Source: Oscillospiraceae bacterium (GTDB lineage Bacteria > Bacillota > Clostridia > Oscillospirales > Ruminococcaceae). From it: a stretch of DNA of 6,322 bases. The notes below the pieces were generated by a model, which worked only from the letters and a program-made list of their open reading frames with translations, was not told the origin of the DNA and ran no database searches. The position numbers were made by a program, and so were the translations under genes. Positions 1 through 5,629 of this stretch are shown piece by piece (positions within the stretch are counted from its first letter, which is position 1; each line of letters starts with the position of its first letter). The DNA is taken from positions 1 to 6,322 of the forward strand of contig JAIDPG010000300.1 in assembly GCA_029062865.1 (NCBI GenBank). Reading direction: 5' to 3'.

Positions 1-1174
1 CCTTCATACGCTTCTTGTAGTCCGCCTTGATGTCCTCAAGCGCCTTTGCGTCTTCCTTGCGCTTTACCTTTGCCTGTTCCTGGATATTGTTCACCTCGTC
101 AATGCCGTTGACGATCGTCTGCCAGGTCTGCTGGAGCGTCTCTACCTTGATCGACGACGTTGACGACATCTGCGCGATCATCTTGGACTGCTCCACGGTG
201 TTCTGCGCGTTCTTGATGAGCATTTCGTTGGTTTTCTCGTCAAGAGCCTTCATGCTCTCCGCCTGAATTCTCTGCCTTTTCAGCATAATCGCCTGCGCGA
301 GCGACTGCTTGAATACCGGCATCGTGATGATAAACGCCGAGTTGATCTTCCGCACGAGGTTGAGGTTGGAGTACTCCATTGTTTTCAGCATCGGCACGGT
401 CTGGAGCGCTACGTTCTCCGCGATCTTCAAGTCCATTACGCGCTGATCGAGCATCTCGCGCATTTGCTGGAGGTTCGACAGATCCATAGAAAGCGCGTGG
501 TCATCGGGGTTTGCGGCAATTTTCTGCTGATAGTCAGCGATGAACTGATCGAGCTCCTTAACGCCCTGCTCGCCCGCGAGGATATACTTGCAAAGCTGCT
601 GATAGTAGCCGATGTTCGCCTCGTACATATTGTCTAGCTTGACGTTCGCCGCCTCGATCTCGGTCTCGTAGCCCTTGAGCTGAACGTAGATCTTGTCGAT
701 CTCCTTACCCATTGTGTCATACTTGTTGAGTATCTTTTCGAGGTTCTTCTTGAGCTTCGCGAACAGACCCGGCTTGTCCTCAAGCTCCTTCGCGTCGAAC
801 TGATCCATGATAGCCGCGAGGTTCTTCATCATAACTCCGGTGTCGTTTATCTGCTGAATACTCATCGAATTCAAGACTTGATCCGAAGCCGCCGAGATCT
901 GATCCGCCGCTTCCGCACCGAACTTTACGATAGTGTTCGGGTCGTTGACGTTTATCGTCGAGACGAGCTTGTCGATCTCCTCGCTTGAAGCCAGCTGCTG
1001 CTTGATCTCATCGGTTTTTACGACGATGTTGAAGTTCTTGACCTCCTCAATCTTCGCGTCAAGAGCCGCCGCTTCCGCTTTCTGCGCTGCCGTTGTTACA
1101 ACGGTGCCCTCTGCCTGTATTTCGGGCTGTGCCTGCGGCTGAACGCCCGCTCCCGGTGTGAATTGTAATCCCAT
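1..1174 (-). CDS. telA: TelA/KlaA-family toxic anion resistance protein (3' end cut off by window edge)
   Basis: The reading frame opens with ATG at 1174 and stays open for 391 codons to the left edge; no stop is reached, so the C-terminus is missing, probably by only a few residues given the usual family length of roughly 360-400. An AAGGAGG site (1180-1186) lies 5 nt before the ATG, which fixes the start. The first ~40 residues are Ala/Gln/Pro-rich and probably disordered. The rest is almost wholly helical and coiled-coil-like, soluble, with no signal peptide. Recognisable TelA signatures are the stretch around residues 278-318 (SAFIITMPVFKQSL, then MLKRQRIQAESMKALDEKTNEML) and the LQQTWQTIVNGIDEV segment near 347-361. 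TelA proteins are linked to resistance to tellurite and to some cell-envelope antimicrobials, by an unknown mechanism. It lies just downstream of the yceG-like gene, the same pairing as B. subtilis yceG-yceH. Family assignment is secure; function is inferred. Confidence 0.93.
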   Translation of the reverse strand, partial: MGLQFTPGAGVQPQAQPEIQAEGTVVTTAAQKAEAAALDAKIEEVKNFNIVVKTDEIKQQLASSEEIDKLVSTINVNDPNTIVKFGAEAADQISAASDQVLNSMSIQQINDTGVMMKNLAAIMDQFDAKELEDKPGLFAKLKKNLEKILNKYDTMGKEIDKIYVQLKGYETEIEAANVKLDNMYEANIGYYQQLCKYILAGEQGVKELDQFIADYQQKIAANPDDHALSMDLSNLQQMREMLDQRVMDLKIAENVALQTVPMLKTMEYSNLNLVRKINSAFIITMPVFKQSLAQAIMLKRQRIQAESMKALDEKTNEMLIKNAQNTVEQSKMIAQMSSTSSIKVETLQQTWQTIVNGIDEVNNIQEQAKVKRKEDAKALEDIKADYKKRMK

Positions 1175-1179
1175 TTTTT

Positions 1180-1186
1180 CCTCCTT
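1180..1186 (-). promoter_or_regulatory. Ribosome binding site of telA
   Basis: AAGGAGG on the minus strand, followed by five A residues and the ATG at 1174. It is a near-perfect Shine-Dalgarno match and lies just outside the inverted repeat that fills the rest of the gap, so telA has its own efficient translation start. Confidence 0.8.
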
Positions 1187-1196
1187 ATTTTAATTT

Positions 1197-1304
1197 TAAA
1201 TTTCAAAATTCCCTCACCACTGCTCCGCTCGCGGCGCTCGCTCTGCAGCGCTGAGGGAACCGGTCAGGATTTTCTTCGAAAATCCTGACACTTTTTGAAA
1301 TTTA
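1197..1304. repeat. Composite palindromic element between yceG-like gene and telA
   Basis: A perfect 12-bp inverted repeat, TAAATTTCAAAA at 1197-1208 and its reverse complement at 1293-1304, encloses two further inverted repeats. One is an 8-bp pair, TTCCCTCA (1209-1216) with TGAGGGAA (1252-1259), flanking a very GC-rich core. The other is a hairpin at 1263-1289 with a 12-bp stem and a 3-nt loop. The terminal repeats and nested stems resemble a small non-autonomous palindromic element (MITE- or REP-like). I see no clear target-site duplication next to the ends. It lies inside a same-strand gene run, so it should be transcribed with the operon and could affect RNA stability or the relative expression of telA. 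Its nature as a mobile or dispersed repeat is inferred from structure alone. Confidence 0.6.
1263..1289. other. Perfect 12-bp stem hairpin with 3-nt loop
   Basis: GTCAGGATTTTC pairs with GAAAATCCTGAC around a TTC loop (GAA on the minus strand). On the transcribed minus strand the sequence after the stem is GC-rich and has no T-run, so it is not an intrinsic terminator for the operon. On the plus strand a CTTTTT run follows, but no plus-strand gene ends here. It may act as an mRNA-stabilising or processing structure. Confidence 0.7.
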
Positions 1305-1314
1305 TGTCCTCGCC

Positions 1315-1341
1315 GCAACGCTGCTCTTGCAGCAACGCTGC
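1315..1341. repeat. 10-bp direct repeat with small hairpin just after the yceG-like stop
   Basis: GCAACGCTGC occurs at 1315-1324 and again at 1332-1341. Between and overlapping the copies, GCTGC (1320-1324) and GCAGC (1329-1333) form a 5-bp stem with a TCTT loop. The second copy ends 1 bp before the stop codon of the yceG-like gene (1343-1345). No function can be assigned. Confidence 0.5.
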
Positions 1342-1342
1342 G

Positions 1343-3523
1343 TCAATGCTTCCCGAACAGCCTTCCGAAAAAACCGCCGTTCTTGTCCTCGGAGGGTATT
1401 TTGAATTTCGGAACCTCCACGTCGTACAAAAATTGGTTCATTATATGCTCTTCAAACGCGTCGTTAGACACGAATGTTTCAATGTTTTTATACCCCGTCG
1501 GCGTGTACACTAAAATATCAAAGCCGATGAGGTTGCACAGCACAAGCTGTATGCACTCCCACAGCGAGAACGTGTCCTCCACCGCGTCAATACAAATCAG
1601 CTTCGGAATCTTCCGCGTGAAGTCAAACCGCTGTATCAGCTGCGTGAAGCCCTTGTTGAGGCAGGTTCCGAAGTGCAGCACGCTGCACATCAGCTCATCT
1701 CCCTGAAGCTTTATGAAGCCGCTCGAAGCCGTTTCCTGAAGCTTATACAGCAGCATATCCTGGAGCCTGTCCGGAAGATAGCTGAACTTATTCAGCGTGC
1801 TCGCCTTGAACTTTTCAACGTCGATTTCTCCGTTGCGGTAGAATTGCCGATAAACGGAGAGATCGGGCTGCGCCTCCTCGGCGGGATTTTTTTTCTTGAT
1901 GTTGAGGAGCGTCTCGGGCGTGAGCTTCGAGCGCACGTCGTCCCAATACGTGTTAATGTTCCCGTTCTCCACGCCGCTTATCTTCGCGAAGATGTTCGGT
2001 ACGGAGACGAGGTTTCCCGATGTCGCGAAGCCAGTCCTGAACCGCGCTTCCTGCTTCCACAAAATGGCAATTTCCTCGAACGTCGTTTTCAGCGTGACAC
2101 TCTGGCTGTTCGGGAACTGGAAGCTCCTGTAAATTCCCGTGTCGCCGCCGTAGAGCATTGTGTCGAGATCGCGCTCGGCGTTATACGCCACCGTCGCTAC
2201 CTTTGTCTTTATTGCCTTTGTAGGATAGCTTCCGCTGTCCTTGCTTTGGGGCAGCTCGAAGATCTGCATAAGCCCGCCGAGGTTCTTGTCAATGACCGTC
2301 TGCATATTCTTCTTGTTCGGGCTTATGTAAACCGTGTCGAAGCCGCACTGCGTCATTAAATTCAGGAAATACATCTCGGACTGCGAGATGTCGCCGTAAT
2401 AGAGCACAACGGGCGTGTCCTCGTACTGGACGGAGTATTTCCTCGCCTGCGTGCAGCGATAAAGCCACGTGACGAGCTTGTTGCCGTAATTCATCACGAC
2501 GGTCTGGTTGCCCGTGTTCAGCTCGTTGAGAAGCTCCCGAAGCGCCTTTTGCGCGAGAGCCGTTCGGGTCTTGTCGCCTTTCAGGTCGATTGCCATAGCA
2601 AGCCCGTCTATCATATCCGCGGTGCTTGATCGCGAGATCGTGCCAAGCGCGCGGACTTCCTCGGCGTTTGGATTATCAAGCGTTTTTTCAATAAAGATAA
2701 GTTGCTTTTTCAGCCCCGCGAAGCTCTCCTTGAACTTCACGAGCATATTTGTGTAGACCGTCTCCTCGTCATAGCCGATAAGCGCCGCCGAGACCACGGG
2801 GATATCTCCCTCGTCGGAGTAAACGCCGCCGCTCTGGATGACGCGCTTTTTCCTGTCCTTGAGAACGTCCTCGAAGATACCCGCCGCGGTGGTGTCCATT
2901 CGCTTTACCATTCCCGAGACGCGACTTGCCGCCGCGCGCATTTCGGAGAGTTGGGCTTCCTTAGACAGGTCGATCTTCTCGAAGTCTATCTGTATCGGCG
3001 CTTTCTCCTTGCCGTCCTTGAGGTAGATTTTAGTTTGGTACGGCAGCTTGTCGAAATCCTTGTCGAGCCCGTAGCTTACAAGCGTCACCTTTACGCCCGC
3101 CGTGAACAACATATACAGGAAATACAGCTCCCTAAGCGTCGCCGAGCCGACAAACAGCACCGCCGAGGGTCTTGTTCCGAGGTACTTCATCAGCCAGCAC
3201 AGCATTACGAAATACGTGTTCTTTTTGTTCACGCCGCACTCCGCGACGGCTTTCGCCATTACTTCGGACAGCGCTCCGCTGTCGCATGGGATATTCGCGT
3301 CGTGCAGCCACATTTCGAGGCTTTTCTTGATGTCCGCAGCGTTGTCGAAGCTCGCCGCCGTGTAATTCGCCGCCTTAGCTATCTCGTCCGTCGACGGCGC
3401 GGGGAGCTTTTCCTTGAAGAACAGCCCGCCCTTCTGAACGCTGACATATTTGTCTATCAGAAACGCCCGAAACGCGTCGGCATCGTCATAGCCGACATAT
3501 CTCGTGAACTCCTGTTGTGCCAA
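1343..3523 (-). CDS. yceG: YceG-like family protein, putative component of the Ter/TelA stress module
   Basis: A 726-residue protein, cytosolic by appearance (no signal peptide or membrane segments). It is recognised as YceG-like from its overall sequence, the GNLVSVPNIFAKISGV segment (residues 503-518), and its place between TerD and TelA genes, as in B. subtilis yce. The family is described only as a putative part of a biosynthetic module; no activity is proven. It is longer than B. subtilis YceG (about 540 residues as I recall). Three segments align without gaps: 119-151, 370-402 and 643-675, each with a short beta strand, then Glu (132/383/656), Leu (136/387/660), Gly (143/394/667) and a second strand, suggesting repeated Rossmann-like beta-alpha-beta units. 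The start is a TTG codon: no ATG lies near, the next Met is residue 71, and AGGAG (3534-3538) sits 10 nt upstream. The C-terminal tail (GGFFGRLFGKH) is short, basic and aromatic. Confidence 0.88.
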   Translation of the reverse strand: MAQQEFTRYVGYDDADAFRAFLIDKYVSVQKGGLFFKEKLPAPSTDEIAKAANYTAASFDNAADIKKSLEMWLHDANIPCDSGALSEVMAKAVAECGVNKKNTYFVMLCWLMKYLGTRPSAVLFVGSATLRELYFLYMLFTAGVKVTLVSYGLDKDFDKLPYQTKIYLKDGKEKAPIQIDFEKIDLSKEAQLSEMRAAASRVSGMVKRMDTTAAGIFEDVLKDRKKRVIQSGGVYSDEGDIPVVSAALIGYDEETVYTNMLVKFKESFAGLKKQLIFIEKTLDNPNAEEVRALGTISRSSTADMIDGLAMAIDLKGDKTRTALAQKALRELLNELNTGNQTVVMNYGNKLVTWLYRCTQARKYSVQYEDTPVVLYYGDISQSEMYFLNLMTQCGFDTVYISPNKKNMQTVIDKNLGGLMQIFELPQSKDSGSYPTKAIKTKVATVAYNAERDLDTMLYGGDTGIYRSFQFPNSQSVTLKTTFEEIAILWKQEARFRTGFATSGNLVSVPNIFAKISGVENGNINTYWDDVRSKLTPETLLNIKKKNPAEEAQPDLSVYRQFYRNGEIDVEKFKASTLNKFSYLPDRLQDMLLYKLQETASSGFIKLQGDELMCSVLHFGTCLNKGFTQLIQRFDFTRKIPKLICIDAVEDTFSLWECIQLVLCNLIGFDILVYTPTGYKNIETFVSNDAFEEHIMNQFLYDVEVPKFKIPSEDKNGGFFGRLFGKH

Positions 3524-3533
3524 ATGCTTTCAA

Positions 3534-3538
3534 CTCCT
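3534..3538 (-). promoter_or_regulatory. Ribosome binding site that sets the TTG start of the yceG-like gene
   Basis: AGGAG on the minus strand, 10 nt before TTG at 3523-3521. No in-frame ATG or GTG lies between the site and the TTG. The closer TTG at 3533-3531 is out of frame and too near the site. Long spacing plus a TTG start suggests modest translation initiation compared with the neighbouring terD and telA genes. Confidence 0.65.
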
Positions 3539-3560
3539 ATTTTAAAATCGCCCGGTCAGC

Positions 3561-3677
3561 AGAAACCCCCTCGCTTCGCGAGTGGATTTCTTTGCAGACC
3601 GCAATGGCATTCGTCTGCGCCCTTCGGGCTTGACGAACGCTCATTGCTAGCATTGTTTTTGCTTCGCAAAAACAATG
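3561..3677. repeat. Cluster of three hairpins (palindromic intergenic element) between terD-like gene and yceG-like gene
   Basis: Three stem-loops lie end to end. At 3561-3591 the stem has two imperfect positions, one a G-U wobble in minus-strand RNA, around a CGCTTCGCG centre. At 3601-3647 is a long interrupted stem: GCAATG with CATTGC, then GCATTCGTC with GACGAACGC (a G-U pair in minus-strand RNA), then GCCC-TTC-GGGC at the tip. At 3651-3677 is a perfect 12-bp stem, CATTGTTTTTGC with its complement, around TTC. On the minus strand every loop is GAA; two are exactly GCGAAGC, a known very stable DNA minihairpin. Retention of pairing through G-U positions favours a role as folded RNA or an element kept by structure. 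None has a following T-tract in the operon's direction. The layout resembles dispersed repeats common in Clostridia intergenic DNA; copies elsewhere cannot be checked here. Confidence 0.65.
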
Positions 3678-3702
3678 GCGCTCAGGTAACCGCTTAATTC
3701 AA

Positions 3703-4944
3703 TTATTCTACTTCGATGCCGTAATGATTGCAGAGCTTCGCGAGACCGTCTCTGAAGCCCGCGCCCACCGCCGAGATCTTCCACTCGCCCTTGTAGCGAT
3801 AAAACTCCATAGCGACTATTGTCGCCTCATCGCCGAGACCCTCTATGTTGAAAACCACGCGCTCCTCGCCGACTCTCAGCGAGACTCTCGGAGAGCTTAC
3901 CGAGCGGAAATTCTTGGACGCTCCGCCGTCGTAGACCGAGTACGCGAGCGCGATCTTCTGTATCTCCGGGGGCACTTTTGTGAGGTCTATCGCGACGTGC
4001 CCGTCCTCGGGGAAGTATTGCGCCTCGCCGTTTTTCGAGCGGGCGTTCCCGAAGAACACCAGACCCTCGTCGCCGCTCGCCCTGTCTCCCGCTTGCAGCA
4101 GAAAGACGTACGGGTCTATCTCAATTCCCTGCGCCATATTTGCCGTGAACCACACCTCAAACTGCTCGCCGAGGTATTGCAGCAGCCCGACGCGCTGCCC
4201 GCGCTTCATATCAAGCGTCGGGAGCTCGTGATTAAGCTGTCTCCCCGCGACGTTCGCGATAACGTCGGTCATCGGCACTTCAAGCTGCGCCTCGTATTCC
4301 TCCGCGTCCGAGATGAACTCGTCCAGCCGCTCCTGAGCGGCGTAGATTTCCTTCAGCTCGGCTTTGGGAACCGAAGCGTCGGGCTTTCCCGTGAGATAAA
4401 CGCGCCGCGTAAACCTCGACTTGAACAGTACCTCGGCGTACAAAAATGTCATCGCCGTGATCTCGCCGAGCTTTATCGTCAGCGTGTTTCTGCCCGCCTC
4501 GAGCGTCTTCGGCTCGAACGTCACCTCGCGGAGCTCGCACTGTATCTCCGTTCTCGCGGGGACATTCACCTCAAGCCGATATGTATTCTCGGCGTTTGAG
4601 GGGAACGCTCCGAGAGCGAGTGTTCTTGGTACGTCAAAAAAGCCGTCCTCCGCGCCGAAGCCGCTGACGCGCCCCAGCACTTCGACGTTCCTCACCGCGC
4701 AGGCGGCGGAGGCAATCACCGCGGGCGCTTCAATGCTCCCCTCGGTTATTTCCGCGCGGATATCCTCCAGCGTTACGCCGCCCGACTTTATCTCAATGAC
4801 GGGAGAGCGCTTCGCCCAGATCGTTGTGGTTTTCCCCCGAACGCGCAGGGGCTTGTCGATGATCAAAGGACCCTCGAACTCCCCGGACGGCAGCACGACC
4901 TCGCTGTTCGGGGAAGCCTTTGAAATAAGTTCATTTAGATCCAT
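3703..4944 (-). CDS. TerD-family protein with N-terminal beta-helix-like region and divergent C-terminal TerD domain
   Basis: A 413-residue soluble protein. Residues 1-95 alternate short beta strands and turns (VVLPSGEFEGPLIIDKPLRV, then a TIWAK...VIEIKSGGVTLEDIRAEI run), the pattern of a pectin-lyase-type right-handed beta-helix. Residues 105-188 are beta-rich, like an all-beta sandwich. Residues 190-222 form an acidic helix. Residues 245-413 align along their length with TerD: LDMKRGQRVGL, IEIDPYVFLL, VPPEIQKIAL, YRYKGEWKISAVGAGFRDGLAKLCNHYGIEVE. Compared with the adjacent TerD, GWD has become VWF, the D-x-D-x-D run is reduced to E-x-D, and the Asp/Glu/Gly-rich loop is replaced by EAQYFPEDG, so Ca2+ binding is probably weakened or lost. 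The ATG at 4944 follows a G-rich site (GGGGGTGG, 4948-4955). It is 31 nt downstream of terD, so the two are surely co-transcribed. A scaffold or adaptor role in the Ter complex is inferred. Confidence 0.87.
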   Translation of the reverse strand: MDLNELISKASPNSEVVLPSGEFEGPLIIDKPLRVRGKTTTIWAKRSPVIEIKSGGVTLEDIRAEITEGSIEAPAVIASAACAVRNVEVLGRVSGFGAEDGFFDVPRTLALGAFPSNAENTYRLEVNVPARTEIQCELREVTFEPKTLEAGRNTLTIKLGEITAMTFLYAEVLFKSRFTRRVYLTGKPDASVPKAELKEIYAAQERLDEFISDAEEYEAQLEVPMTDVIANVAGRQLNHELPTLDMKRGQRVGLLQYLGEQFEVWFTANMAQGIEIDPYVFLLQAGDRASGDEGLVFFGNARSKNGEAQYFPEDGHVAIDLTKVPPEIQKIALAYSVYDGGASKNFRSVSSPRVSLRVGEERVVFNIEGLGDEATIVAMEFYRYKGEWKISAVGAGFRDGLAKLCNHYGIEVE

Positions 4945-4975
4945 AAGCCACCCCCGAACAGTTGTTAGTCATTAG

Positions 4976-5560
4976 TTATACATTTACTCCATAGGTTCTG
5001 CAAAGCGCTTCAAGTCCGCCCTGATAGCCCGCGGCTACCGCGTTGAACTTCCAGTCGCCGTTGTAGCGATAGATCTCGCAGACAACAAGCGCCGTCTCGA
5101 TCGAGAACTCCTCAACGAGGTCAAAGCGGAGAACCTCCTCGCCGCCAACGTCGTCGGGGTTGTCGATTTTCACTACTCTTACATAGGAGTTGGAAACCTG
5201 TCCGAAGTTCTGGTTTTTCTGCGCCGCGTCGAAGATAGTTACCGTAACCGCGATCTTCTCAATCTCCGCGGGAACCTTCGAGAAGTCGATGATGATAGCC
5301 TCATCGTCGCCGTCGCCCTCACCGGTTCTGTTGTCGCCCGTGTGAACTACCGCGCCGTTTCTCGCGGAGAGGTTGTTGTAGAACACAAAGTCCTCGTCTT
5401 TAAGCACCTTGCCGTTCGCGCCGAGCAGGAACACGCACGCGTCGAGGTCGAAGTCCTGTCCGCCGTCATAGCGGTTGGTGTCCCAGCCCAAGCCGATCCT
5501 TGCCATTGTTACAGATTTGTCGAGAGAAACTCTCTGACCCTTAGAAAGATTTACAGCCAT
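4976..5560 (-). CDS. terD: TerD-family calcium-binding stress protein
   Basis: A 194-residue protein of the standard TerD length (about 190), cytosolic. It starts MAVNLSKGQRVSL, as TerD/TerE/CABP1 proteins do. It keeps the acidic residues associated with Ca2+ binding: GWDTN with YDGGQDFDLDACVFLL (residues 25-46) and the loop HTGDNRTGEGDGDDE (73-87). The C-terminal block around CEIYRYNGDWKFNAVAAGYQGGL is also typical. TerD proteins are Ca2+-binding beta-sandwich proteins of the Ter system, tied to tellurite, phage and envelope stress phenotypes; the direct activity is not known. The ATG at 5560 has a GGAGG site (5569-5573) 8 nt upstream. It lies 69 nt after the Ca2+ ATPase stop and 31 nt before the fused TerD gene, consistent with one operon. 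The pairing with a calcium pump fits a Ca2+-responsive role (inference). Confidence 0.96.
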   Translation of the reverse strand: MAVNLSKGQRVSLDKSVTMARIGLGWDTNRYDGGQDFDLDACVFLLGANGKVLKDEDFVFYNNLSARNGAVVHTGDNRTGEGDGDDEAIIIDFSKVPAEIEKIAVTVTIFDAAQKNQNFGQVSNSYVRVVKIDNPDDVGGEEVLRFDLVEEFSIETALVVCEIYRYNGDWKFNAVAAGYQGGLEALCRTYGVNV

Positions 5561-5568
5561 AATTTTGT

Positions 5569-5573
5569 CCTCC
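5569..5573 (-). promoter_or_regulatory. Ribosome binding site of terD
   Basis: GGAGG on the minus strand, 8 nt before the ATG at 5560. Good match and spacing, and it supports this ATG over any other start. Confidence 0.75.
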
Positions 5574-5591
5574 GTGAAGATAATATTTTTT

Positions 5592-5627
5592 GTTTCTCCC
5601 TCGCTCCGCGGGGGAAAACAATTGTTT
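5592..5627. other. Hairpin and overlapping 12-bp palindrome between Ca2+ ATPase and terD
   Basis: Reading on the minus strand from the ATPase stop, a perfect 12-bp palindrome AAACAATTGTTT (5616-5627) comes first. It is followed by a GC-rich hairpin (5592-5619) whose inner stem pairs CCCCCGC with GCGAGGG (one mismatch) around a GGA loop and whose outer part pairs T and A runs. Downstream of the stem on the minus strand the sequence is AAAAAATATT, not a T-tract, so intrinsic termination is doubtful and read-through into terD is likely. The palindrome could be a regulator's operator, but no family can be named. A TATTAT hexamer (5580-5585) has no acceptable -35 partner. Confidence 0.45.
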
Positions 5628-5629
5628 AC

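Noticed and set aside
1263..1289. Intrinsic terminator after the YceG-like gene
   Set aside because: A strong stem, but no T-tract follows on the minus strand, and telA continues in the same direction.
1673..2359. Plus-strand open frame (228 codons)
   Set aside because: Complement-frame shadow of the YceG-like gene, with no ribosome binding site or motif.
2702..3697. Long plus-strand open frame (331 codons) opposite the YceG-like gene
   Set aside because: It is antisense to a well-supported gene, is rich in Arg/His/Leu typical of complement-frame translation, shows no family motif and runs through the hairpin region.
4280..4540. Minus-strand 86-codon open frame inside the TerD fusion gene
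   Set aside because: It overlaps the real coding frame in another phase and has low-complexity Arg/Gly/Ala composition.
3724..4599. Plus-strand open frame (291 codons) opposite the TerD fusion gene
   Set aside because: Shadow of the minus-strand gene, with no recognisable domain and a composition skewed to Arg and Leu.
4945..4975. Short TTAGT direct repeats in the terD to terD-fusion gap
   Set aside because: Only 5-bp units in an AT-rich 31-bp spacer; too short to claim as a functional repeat.
5580..5585. TATTAT as a -10 box for a terD promoter
   Set aside because: No -35-like hexamer lies 16-18 bp upstream on the minus strand; AT-rich chance match is as likely.
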